Shown: piece by piece, positions 6,077 through 12,728 of the stretch
How positions within the stretch are numbered: the stretch's first letter is position 1
Layout of the letters: each line of letters opens with the position of its first letter
From: Natronomicrosphaera sp040876735
Lineage (GTDB): Bacteria; Planctomycetota; Phycisphaerae; Phycisphaerales; Phycisphaeraceae
DNA: 41,933 bases
Assembly: GCA_040876735.1 (NCBI GenBank)
Contig: JBBDPC010000006.1
Span: 1-41,933 of the forward strand
Direction: 5' to 3'
Notes under the pieces: generated by a model
The model's input: the letters and a program-made list of their open reading frames with translations, nothing else
Told to the model about the DNA's origin: nothing
The model's database searches: none
Position numbers and translations under genes: made by a program

Positions 6077-8314
6077 TTACTTTGTTGAAACCAGGCGGCA
6101 GATGCGCAGCGCTTCGGCGACGGACCACGCCTGGGCGGGGCAGCCGACGGGGCGGTGCTGGCCCTGTTTGTCGGCGTCGGCTTCGTAGATTTCGGCGAGC
6201 TGGCCGATGCCGCCGCGGAACGGGACGGGAGTGCTGCCTTGCAGATGGTCGAGCAGGGGGGCGATGGTCTGCAACGCCTCGGCGCGGGCCTTGTCGGAGA
6301 ACTTGCCGACGCGGAGCAGGCCCTCGGCATACACGCCGATCAGCCAGGGCCAGATGGTGCCCTGGTGGTAGGCTTCGTCGCGATGGAACTGGTCGCCGGT
6401 GTATCGGCCGTGGTAGGCGGGGTGATCAGGCGGAAGCGTGCGCAGGCCGACGGGGGTGAGCAGGTGATCGCGGATGGCCTTGAGCACCTGGCGCTGTTTC
6501 GTGACGGGCAGCGGGCTGTGGGCGACGGCAACGGCGAACGCCTGGTTGGGGCGGATCGACGCGTCGACGCTCGGCTCCGCGTCGCCATCATAAACATGAT
6601 CGAACAAACACTTCGCCTCACCGTTCCAGAACAGGCTGTTGAACGATCGCTGTACCGTGGCGGCGAGCTTGCGCAGGTCGTCAGGCCGGGCACGCTTGGA
6701 AGCGTGCTTCATGGGGCGGCGTTCGAGCGCGTCGGCGAGGTCGAGCAGGGCGTGATGCCACAGCGCGTTGATCTCAACGCACTTGCCCGGCCGGGGCGTG
6801 AACACGACATCGCCACACGCCGCGTCCATCCACGTGAGCTGCGTGCCCGGCGTGCCGGCGACGATCAGGCCGTCGCGGTCCATGCCGATCATCGGACGCG
6901 TGCGGCCGTTGGGCAGCGTGACCTCCCCGGCCGTGCCCTGCTGGTAGTGATGCACGATGTCCAGACACGCCTCCGCCAGCCAGTCATGCCAGGCGTGGTC
7001 GTCGTCGGTGACGTCGATGTATTTCAGCGCGCTGCTGATGAACCAGAGGCTGGCGTCGACGGTATTGTAGTGCGCGGCAGAGGCGTCGTAGTCGTCGAAG
7101 CGGTTGGGCACGAGGCCGTCGCGGATCGAACGGGCGAACGCACGCAGCACGGCCCGCGCCTCGTCATGTCGACCTGTATCGAGCAGCAGGCCGGGCAGGG
7201 CGATGAACGTATCGCGCCCCCAGTCGCCGAACCAGGGATAGCCGGCGATGATGGTCGAGAGCTTCTCATCGCCGATCGTGCGGTCGACCACGAAGTCGTC
7301 GGCGGCGATGGCGAGGAGCGTTTCGAGTTTCGGGTTACGATTTTCGAGTTGAGCAGGGCCCGCGTCTTTGGCGCGACCTTTCGCTTTTTTCTTTACGGAT
7401 GCGGAACCCGAACCCCGAATCCCGAATCCCGAAACCCGCTCCCGCATCGGCGCCAGATGTTTCGCTCGCGCTTCAACATTGGTCACCGGTGTCACGGCCT
7501 GTTCGCCCATGGCGGCGGTGAAGCAGACTTCGACTTCGGGCTTCGGTTCCAGTTCCACCTCCATCAGGCCGGGGATGAAGTAGTCTTCGTGCGCGTCCTG
7601 CCCGCGCTCGGCGTCGAGCGGGTAAAACACGCGGTACCACCAGTGCTCGTTGGGCTCGAACCGGGAACCGGGACAGGCGAAGGTCATGGCCAGGCCATCG
7701 CGGCGGACGACGAGTTTGTCGCCGCGGGCCTCGAAGCGGAACGGGCCGCCGCCGAAGCCGCGGTGGAGCGTGGCGTGGAAGTCGCGCAGCGTCACCATCG
7801 GCTGCAACCGCAGCGTGGCGTGCGAGTCGGCCTGGTCCAGGCCGGTGATGCGATAGCGGAGCGTGATCGCCTGCTGTTTCCAGTGCAGGAACAGCTCGCG
7901 CTCGTAGCCGAGCTTTCCCCACTGGTAGGTCCACTTGACGCTGAGCCCGCGCTCGAAGTGGGTGATCATCTCATGCCCCTGCGGCGCGAGCACGAGGTTG
8001 CCATCGTCAGCCTGGAACGCGAGCGTGGAAAACTCCAACGGCTGCGTGATGGTGGGCGGCCGCAGCAGGGCGTCGGCATCGGCGCTGTGCCGAAGCACAA
8101 GCTGCTCCCACATCTGGTTCAGCGCGACCATCCGGCCGGTGGGCGGCTGCACGGCAGGCACGAGCAGGCCGTGGTAGCGACGCGTCGGGCAGCCCAGGGC
8201 CGTGCCCATCGCATACCCGCCCGTCCCGTTGGTGAGCAGCCACTCGGCGTCGAGCAGTTGGCGCGGCCGATCGCCGGCGTCGAGTGTGTGTGTCCGCCAG
8301 TTGCTGTCGCTCAT
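6077..8314 (-). CDS. Glycogen debranching enzyme / amylo-alpha-1,6-glucosidase (GH133-like)
   Basis: Cleaves alpha-1,6 branch stubs during cytoplasmic glycogen breakdown. I chose the ATG at 8314 (MSDSNWRTHTLD), preceded by GAGGGG; an upstream ATG at 8335 is possible. The 745-aa chain has the N-terminal debranching-enzyme domain (EWLLTNGTGGYAMGTALG) and the (alpha/alpha)6 C-terminal domain with YPWFGDWGRDTFIALPGLLL near residue 360 and RDEAYHQGTIWPWLIG near 650, both hallmarks of this family. Between the domains, residues about 292-332 (FGIRGSGSASVKKKAKGRAK, then LENRNPKLETLLAIA) are encoded by the palindromic repeat at 7319-7440 and look like an in-frame insertion in the linker. Divergent from phosphofructokinase, suggesting linked glycogen and glycolysis functions. 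Confidence 0.92.
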   Translation of the reverse strand: MSDSNWRTHTLDAGDRPRQLLDAEWLLTNGTGGYAMGTALGCPTRRYHGLLVPAVQPPTGRMVALNQMWEQLVLRHSADADALLRPPTITQPLEFSTLAFQADDGNLVLAPQGHEMITHFERGLSVKWTYQWGKLGYERELFLHWKQQAITLRYRITGLDQADSHATLRLQPMVTLRDFHATLHRGFGGGPFRFEARGDKLVVRRDGLAMTFACPGSRFEPNEHWWYRVFYPLDAERGQDAHEDYFIPGLMEVELEPKPEVEVCFTAAMGEQAVTPVTNVEARAKHLAPMRERVSGFGIRGSGSASVKKKAKGRAKDAGPAQLENRNPKLETLLAIAADDFVVDRTIGDEKLSTIIAGYPWFGDWGRDTFIALPGLLLDTGRHDEARAVLRAFARSIRDGLVPNRFDDYDASAAHYNTVDASLWFISSALKYIDVTDDDHAWHDWLAEACLDIVHHYQQGTAGEVTLPNGRTRPMIGMDRDGLIVAGTPGTQLTWMDAACGDVVFTPRPGKCVEINALWHHALLDLADALERRPMKHASKRARPDDLRKLAATVQRSFNSLFWNGEAKCLFDHVYDGDAEPSVDASIRPNQAFAVAVAHSPLPVTKQRQVLKAIRDHLLTPVGLRTLPPDHPAYHGRYTGDQFHRDEAYHQGTIWPWLIGVYAEGLLRVGKFSDKARAEALQTIAPLLDHLQGSTPVPFRGGIGQLAEIYEADADKQGQHRPVGCPAQAWSVAEALRICRLVSTK
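7319..7440. repeat. Intragenic palindromic heptamer repeat in the debranching enzyme
   Basis: The left half is a run of degenerate heptamers (GTTTCGA, GTTTCGG, GTTACGA, TTTTCGA). The right half is their inverted counterpart (GAACCCC, GAATCCC, GAATCCC, GAAACCC), with a unique centre of about 60 nt. The reading frame stays open. Confidence 0.8.
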
Positions 8315-8388
8315 GGAATGGCCCCTCGTTCTCATGGCATCATACCCGTCCCCCGCCATCCGTGACGAACGCCGCATGATCGCCGACT

Positions 8389-8417
8389 TTGGCCCCGCAC
8401 GGCGAACTCTCTACAAT
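8389..8417 (+). promoter_or_regulatory. Promoter of the phosphofructokinase gene
   Basis: TTGGCC (8389-8394) and TACAAT (8412-8417) with a 17-nt spacer, giving a 5' leader of about 30 nt that contains GGAG before the ATG. Confidence 0.5.
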
Positions 8418-8454
8418 GGCCGCCCTACACACACTCAAGCACCCGGAGATACCC

Positions 8455-9678
8455 ATGGCTACGAACCAGTCGCCGCGCGGCAACGCCGTGATCGGCCAGT
8501 CGGGCGGACCCACCGCCGTCATCAACCAGTCACTCGTCGGCGTCGTCGAAGGCCTGCGCGGCAAGGACTGCATCGACAAAATCCTCGGCGCCCACCACGC
8601 CGTCGCCGGCATCGTCAAAAACGACTTCATCGAACTCCAGGACATCCCGCAGGACCGCCTCAACCGCCTCGCCGCCACGCCCAGCGCCGGGCTCGGCTCG
8701 TCGCGCGACAAGCCCGACGCCGAGTACTGCAAAAAAATCTTCAAGGTCTTCGAGCAAAACAACGTCCGCTACTTCTTCTACATCGGCGGCAACGACAGCT
8801 CCGACGCCTGCCGTATCGTCTATGAAATGGCCCAGGAAGCGAACTACGAACTGCACGCCTTCCACGTGCCCAAGACCATCGACAACGACCTGGTCATGAA
8901 CGACCACACGCCCGGCTTCGGCAGCGCCGCCAAGTTCGTCGCCCAGGCCTTTATCGGCGACAACCTTGACAACCGCGCCCTGCCCGGCATCAAGATCGAC
9001 GTCGTCATGGGACGCCACGCCGGATTCCTCACCGCCGCCAGCGTCCTCGGCCGGCAGCACGAAGATGACGGCCCGCACCTGGTCTACGTCCCCGAAGTCC
9101 CCTTCTCCATCGAACAGTTCCAGAAGGACGTCGAAAGCGTTTACAAACGCCTCGGCCGCTGCCTCATCGCCGTCTCCGAAGGCATCCACGACGAGCAGGG
9201 GACGCCCATCGCCGTCAAGCTCGCCGAGCAGGCGGGCAACGTCGAACGCGACGCCCACGGCAACGTGCAACTCTCCGGCACCGGCGCGCTGGGCGACCAC
9301 CTCGCCAACGCCGTCAAGGAACACCTTGGCCCCAAGACCCGCGTCCGCGCCGACACGTTCGGCTACCTCCAGCGCAGTTTCGCCGGCTGCGTCTCGCCCA
9401 CCGACGCCGAGGAAGCCCGGACCGCCGGCCGCCATGCCGCCGAGTTGGCGACCACCGGCCACGCCTCCGGCTCGATCGCCATCCAGCGCGTCTCCGACAG
9501 CCCTTACAAGGTCGAGTACAAGCGCATCGAGCTCACTGACGTCGCCGCCAAAACGCGCACGCTCGACGAAACCATGATCGTCAACCGCAACAACATCAGC
9601 GACAAGTTCAAGCAGTACCTCGCCCCGATCGTCGGCGAGCTGCCCGTCGTCGAATCGTTGCGCACGACCAAGAGCTGA
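8455..9678 (+). CDS. pfp: Pyrophosphate-dependent 6-phosphofructokinase
   Basis: ATG 8455 lies 7 nt after GGAG; 407 aa. It interconverts fructose-6-phosphate and fructose-1,6-bisphosphate in the cytoplasm. The phosphofructokinase core is clear: GQSGGPTAVINQSL near residue 13, IGGNDSSDA near 110, PKTIDNDL near 139 and MGRHAGFL near 185. In known enzymes an aspartate in place of the second glycine of GGDG, and lysine in the PKTIDND motif, mark pyrophosphate users; both are seen here (GGND, PKTIDND), so PPi is the inferred phosphate donor and the reaction would be reversible. Asn replaces the usual first Asp of GGDD. Monocistronic: own promoter at 8389 and a strong terminator at 9709. Confidence 0.9.
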   Translation: MATNQSPRGNAVIGQSGGPTAVINQSLVGVVEGLRGKDCIDKILGAHHAVAGIVKNDFIELQDIPQDRLNRLAATPSAGLGSSRDKPDAEYCKKIFKVFEQNNVRYFFYIGGNDSSDACRIVYEMAQEANYELHAFHVPKTIDNDLVMNDHTPGFGSAAKFVAQAFIGDNLDNRALPGIKIDVVMGRHAGFLTAASVLGRQHEDDGPHLVYVPEVPFSIEQFQKDVESVYKRLGRCLIAVSEGIHDEQGTPIAVKLAEQAGNVERDAHGNVQLSGTGALGDHLANAVKEHLGPKTRVRADTFGYLQRSFAGCVSPTDAEEARTAGRHAAELATTGHASGSIAIQRVSDSPYKVEYKRIELTDVAAKTRTLDETMIVNRNNISDKFKQYLAPIVGELPVVESLRTTKS

Positions 9679-9708
9679 CGCAAATCACCACAAAGCAGCC
9701 CCCCGAAG

Positions 9709-9735
9709 CCCACGGAGTCTCTCCGTGGGTTTTTT
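9709..9735 (+). terminator. Intrinsic terminator after phosphofructokinase
   Basis: Perfect 9-bp stem CCCACGGAG / CTCCGTGGG with a TCT loop, then six T. Oriented for the rightward gene. For leftward mraY the tail has no T-run. Confidence 0.9.
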
Positions 9736-9738
9736 CAT

Positions 9739-11022
9739 TCACCGCAGCTTGATCGTCGCCAGTGCGATTGCCGCCAGCAGCGCGGTGATCAGCCAGAAGC
9801 GGATGACCACCTGCTGTTCGGTCCAGCCGCCGAGGTGGAAGTGGTGGTGGATCGGGGCGCAGCGGAAGATGCGCTTGCCGCCGGAGAGCTTGAAGTAGCC
9901 CACCTGCAAGATCACGCTCAGGGCGACCATCACGAACACGCCGCCGATCACGAACAGCAGAAACTCCTGCCGAATCGCGATGGCGATGAACCCGATCAGC
10001 CCGCCCAGCGGCAGCGAGCCGGTGTCGCCCATGAACACCTGCGCCGGCGAGCAGTTGTACCAGAGAAACCCGAGGCAGGCCCCGACCATCGCCCCGGCGA
10101 CCACGGCCAGCTCGTCCGTGAGCGGGATGTAAGGCACGAGTAGCCACTTCGCCAGCACGCCATCGTCCATCCCCGCGATCAGCGCCAGCACCATGAACGC
10201 CGCGGCGACGATCACCATGATCCCGCTCGCCAGCCCGTCCATGCCGTCGGTGAGGTTCACCGCGTTCGACGTGCCCGCCACGACGAGGATGGTCAGCAGC
10301 ACAAACGTCCACACCCCCAGCTCGATCAGGTGCGGCGCGGGCACCCATCGGCCGTCTTCGAAACTCCACGACTTGAGGAACGGGATGTTCAGGCTTCGGC
10401 TCATGGCCTGAATGTCCTGCAGGTCGCGTCGTTCCCGTTCGCGCTGCGCGGCGATTTCGTCCACGTCCTCCGCGGCGACGGCAGCCACCGGTGTCGCCGG
10501 GGGCGCGATGTCATACTTCTGCCCGCCGTGGTGATGCGTGAACAGGCCGAGCACGACGGCGAGGCCGATCTGGAGCAGCAGTTTTTCGCCGGTGTAAAGC
10601 CCTTCGCGCGAGCCGGGCTTACGGCGGGCGCTGGTGAGCTTCAGCCAGTCGTCGACCAGGCCCATGAGGAACAGCCAGACGAGGCAGATCATCGCCATGG
10701 CCACATAGAAGCTGGCGAGGTTGGCCAGCAGGGCGACGGTGGCGAAGATCGCGCCGGAGATGAGGATGCCTCCCATCGTGGGCGTGTTCGCCTTTTGCTT
10801 CATGAGCTGGTTGAGGTCTTTGTGATAGAACTCGGGGTTGTCGCCGATCTTCTGCGCCAGCAGCCAGCGGATGGTGCGGTTGCCCAGGGCGACGACGATC
10901 GCAAAGCTGACGATGACCGCGATGACCGCTCGGAACTCGACAAACTGAAACACGCGCAGCCCGCTGAGCAGGGGCGTCTGTTCGATCCAGTCACGCAGAT
11001 ATTCGACGAGCAGATAGATCAT
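9739..11022 (-). CDS. mraY: Phospho-N-acetylmuramoyl-pentapeptide transferase (lipid I synthesis)
   Basis: Transfers phospho-MurNAc-pentapeptide to undecaprenyl phosphate at the inner membrane. 427 aa with about ten hydrophobic segments. Signatures seen: KANTPTMGGILI, MGLVDDWLK, NLTDGMDGLASG (about 255), FMGDTGSLPLGG (about 330) and the HHH motif in CAPIHHHFHLGGWTE (about 393). It is longer than the usual about 360 aa because of a charged insertion at about 175-230 (EDVDEIAAQRERERRDLQDI) in a loop. The start is the ATG at 11022 (MIYLLVEYLRDWI); the frame continues upstream but that part overlaps murF. The leader directly before the ATG is four CCCCGAA repeats with no Shine-Dalgarno, so translation initiation is odd. 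It lies 98 nt downstream of murF and is the last gene of the leftward cluster. Confidence 0.95.
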   Translation of the reverse strand: MIYLLVEYLRDWIEQTPLLSGLRVFQFVEFRAVIAVIVSFAIVVALGNRTIRWLLAQKIGDNPEFYHKDLNQLMKQKANTPTMGGILISGAIFATVALLANLASFYVAMAMICLVWLFLMGLVDDWLKLTSARRKPGSREGLYTGEKLLLQIGLAVVLGLFTHHHGGQKYDIAPPATPVAAVAAEDVDEIAAQRERERRDLQDIQAMSRSLNIPFLKSWSFEDGRWVPAPHLIELGVWTFVLLTILVVAGTSNAVNLTDGMDGLASGIMVIVAAAFMVLALIAGMDDGVLAKWLLVPYIPLTDELAVVAGAMVGACLGFLWYNCSPAQVFMGDTGSLPLGGLIGFIAIAIRQEFLLFVIGGVFVMVALSVILQVGYFKLSGGKRIFRCAPIHHHFHLGGWTEQQVVIRFWLITALLAAIALATIKLR

Positions 11023-11049
11023 TCGGGGTTCGGGGTTCGGGGTTCGGGG
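11022..11049. repeat. Four perfect tandem heptamers forming the mraY leader
   Basis: Plus-strand unit TTCGGGG repeated four times. On the mraY strand it reads CCCCGAA, and the last A is the A of the ATG start codon. It occupies exactly the place where a ribosome-binding site should be. Confidence 0.9.
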
Positions 11050-11057
11050 TTGAGGAT

Positions 11058-11082
11058 GTGAGCGACGCGGGGCGTCGTTCAC
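11058..11082. repeat. Hairpin in the murF-mraY gap
   Basis: Arms GTGAGCGACGC and GCGTCGTTCAC (one mismatch) around GGG. It lies just upstream of the heptamer repeat in the mraY leader. It may influence mraY expression or be another REP-like copy. Confidence 0.6.
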
Positions 11083-11120
11083 GGGTCCGCGTGCCGAACC
11101 GGGCACGGAAAAAGAGCATT

Positions 11121-12728
11121 TTACTGTGTGAAACGTTTTTCGAGCACGGGCAGCAGGCGTTCGAGGGCGACGGTGCGGGACGCCTTGAGCAGGACGATGT
11201 CGTTCGGTGCGAGCAAGCCGGCGATGCGGTCGAGGGCGTCGTCGTCGAGCGGGCCGATGACCTGCACGCGTTCGCTTTCGCTGGGCCAGTGGCGGGCGAG
11301 GGCCTCGGCGGTGAACAGGGTCAGCCGGCCGACGAGCAGGACGCGGTCGATGGCGTCCCCGTGAGCGGCGATGTCGTCGCCGAGCTGGCGGTGAGCGTCG
11401 GGGCCGTGGGCGCCGAGTTCGCCCATGTCGCCGAGGATGGCGATGCGGCGTTTCGCGTTTCGCGTTTGTTCCGGCGAACTGGAAACTTGAAACTCGGAAC
11501 TCGAAACTGAAAGCCCGGCCAGGGCTTCCAACGCGGCGACCATGGAGTCGGGGTTGGCGTTGTAGGCGTCGTGAAGGACGAGCAGCGTGCCGAGGCGACG
11601 GACTTCGAGCCGGCCGGGCACGGCGTCGACGGCGGCGAGGTGGGCGGCGAGCTGATCGAGGCTGACGCCCATCCACTGGCCCACGGCGACGGCGGCCAGC
11701 GTGTTGCTCGCGTTGTGCCGGCCGAGCAAGGGGAGGGTGAGGGGAATGTGCGATGGGCGATGTGCGATGGGCGATGTGATGGCTTCGAACGTGAGGCCGA
11801 GCGGGGTTTCGGTGAGGTCGGTGTAGTGGAGGTCTGCGTCGGGGGTGGCGCCGAAGCGGATGACATGGAGGTGCGCGGGGGGCGTGAGCACGGCGGTGAT
11901 GTGGCGCCAGGCGTCGGCTTCGACGACGGCGATGCCCTGGGGCGTGACGTGTTCGAGCAGCGAACCCTCTTCGCGGGCGACGGCGTCGAGTGAGCCGAAG
12001 TGTTCCAGATGCTCCCGGCCGACGCTGGTGATCACCGCCGCGTCGGGCCGGGCGATGGCGGCGAGCGTGGCGACTTCACCGGGATGGTTCGTGCCGATCT
12101 CGGCGACGACGAAATCATGCTCCGCCCGGGCCGCGAGCAGCGTCAACGGCACGCCGAGGTGGTTGTTGAAACTGCGCGGCGACTGGGTGCCGGTGAGTTT
12201 CGAGTTTCGAGTTTCTGGTTTCGAGTGGTCAGAAGTCGTCCGTTCTGGTGAACGCGAAACGTCGCTGCCTTGCAGCGCCGCGTGGATGAGGTGGCGGGTG
12301 GTGGTTTTGCCGTTGGAGCCGGCGACGGCGATGACGCGGCAGCCGGCGGCTTGCAGCACGTCGCGCCAGGCGTGGGCGAGGGCGTGCAGGGCGGCGACGG
12401 CATTGTCGACATGCAACAGCGGGAATGCATGGCTGACTGCTGATGGCTGATTGCTGGTTGCGGTCGTCTCGACGATGGCCATGGCGGCGCCGGCTTGGGC
12501 GGCGGCGTCGAGGAAGTTGTGGCCGTCGAAGCGGGGGCCTTTGATGGCGAGGAAGACGTCGTCGCGGCCGAGCGTGCGGGTGTCGATCGAGAGGCCGGCG
12601 AGCGGGCGGTCGAGGTCTTGCGGTTCGGCGAGCCAGCGGCCGGCGGTGACGGCGGCGAGGTGACGGGGCGTCCAGAAGCGGGCGGCCTCGGCGGAGGTGG
12701 CGGAGGTGGGGTTGGCCATAACAGTCAC
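11121..12728 (-). CDS. murF: UDP-N-acetylmuramoyl-tripeptide-D-alanyl-D-alanine ligase
   Basis: Adds D-Ala-D-Ala to the UDP-MurNAc-tripeptide in the cytoplasm, the step before MraY. The GTG at 12728 overlaps the murE stop (GTGA), indicating translational coupling; an ATG at 12719 (MANPTS) is the alternative. 535 aa against the usual about 450. Mur ligase motifs: SIDTRTLGRDDVFLAIKG, P-loop GSNGKTTTRH (about 135), SFNNHLGVPLTLL, EIGTNHPGEV and HDAYNANPDSM (about 390). Four in-frame segments are repeat-derived: SNQPSAVSHAF, SKPETRNSKLTGTQ, SPIAHRPSHIPL and SVSSSEFQVSSSPEQTRNAK. They account for much of the extra length and sit between conserved blocks. The gene seems functional since all motifs are intact. 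Confidence 0.95.
   Translation of the reverse strand: MTVMANPTSATSAEAARFWTPRHLAAVTAGRWLAEPQDLDRPLAGLSIDTRTLGRDDVFLAIKGPRFDGHNFLDAAAQAGAAMAIVETTATSNQPSAVSHAFPLLHVDNAVAALHALAHAWRDVLQAAGCRVIAVAGSNGKTTTRHLIHAALQGSDVSRSPERTTSDHSKPETRNSKLTGTQSPRSFNNHLGVPLTLLAARAEHDFVVAEIGTNHPGEVATLAAIARPDAAVITSVGREHLEHFGSLDAVAREEGSLLEHVTPQGIAVVEADAWRHITAVLTPPAHLHVIRFGATPDADLHYTDLTETPLGLTFEAITSPIAHRPSHIPLTLPLLGRHNASNTLAAVAVGQWMGVSLDQLAAHLAAVDAVPGRLEVRRLGTLLVLHDAYNANPDSMVAALEALAGLSVSSSEFQVSSSPEQTRNAKRRIAILGDMGELGAHGPDAHRQLGDDIAAHGDAIDRVLLVGRLTLFTAEALARHWPSESERVQVIGPLDDDALDRIAGLLAPNDIVLLKASRTVALERLLPVLEKRFTQ
11450..11513. repeat. Intragenic palindromic heptamer repeat in murF, copy a
   Basis: TTTCGCG heptamers on the left, GAAACT/GAACTC units inverted on the right, with a short centre. 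Encodes the SVSSSEFQVSSSPEQTRNAK segment between the two C-terminal domain motifs. Confidence 0.8.
11745..11782. repeat. Intragenic tandem heptamer repeat in murF, copy b
   Basis: About five alternating GCGATGT and GCGATGG heptamers in tandem, encoding part of SPIAHRPSHIPL. It has no inverted arm, so it differs from the palindromic copies. Confidence 0.75.
12195..12261. repeat. Intragenic palindromic heptamer repeat in murF, copy c
   Basis: Three to four GTTTCGA-type heptamers on the left and a short inverted GAACGCGAAAC on the right. Encodes SPERTTSDHSKPETRNSKLT between the P-loop and the SFNNHLG motif. Confidence 0.75.
12429..12460. repeat. Intragenic tandem heptamer repeat in murF, copy d
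   Basis: Tandem degenerate heptamers ACTGCTG, ATGGCTG, ATTGCTG, encoding NQPSAVSHA just upstream of LLHVDNAVAALHAL. Confidence 0.7.

Noticed and set aside
6155..8365. 736-codon plus-strand ORF opposite the debranching enzyme
   Set aside because: A GC-rich shadow: Val/Gly/Asp-rich, no domain, while the minus strand encodes a motif-complete enzyme.
9709..9735. Bidirectional terminator also serving mraY
   Set aside because: No T-run follows the hairpin on the minus strand.
11023..11676. N-terminal extension of mraY to 645 aa
   Set aside because: It runs antisense-free through murF in another frame and is Pro/Arg low complexity; MraY begins at MIYLLVEY.
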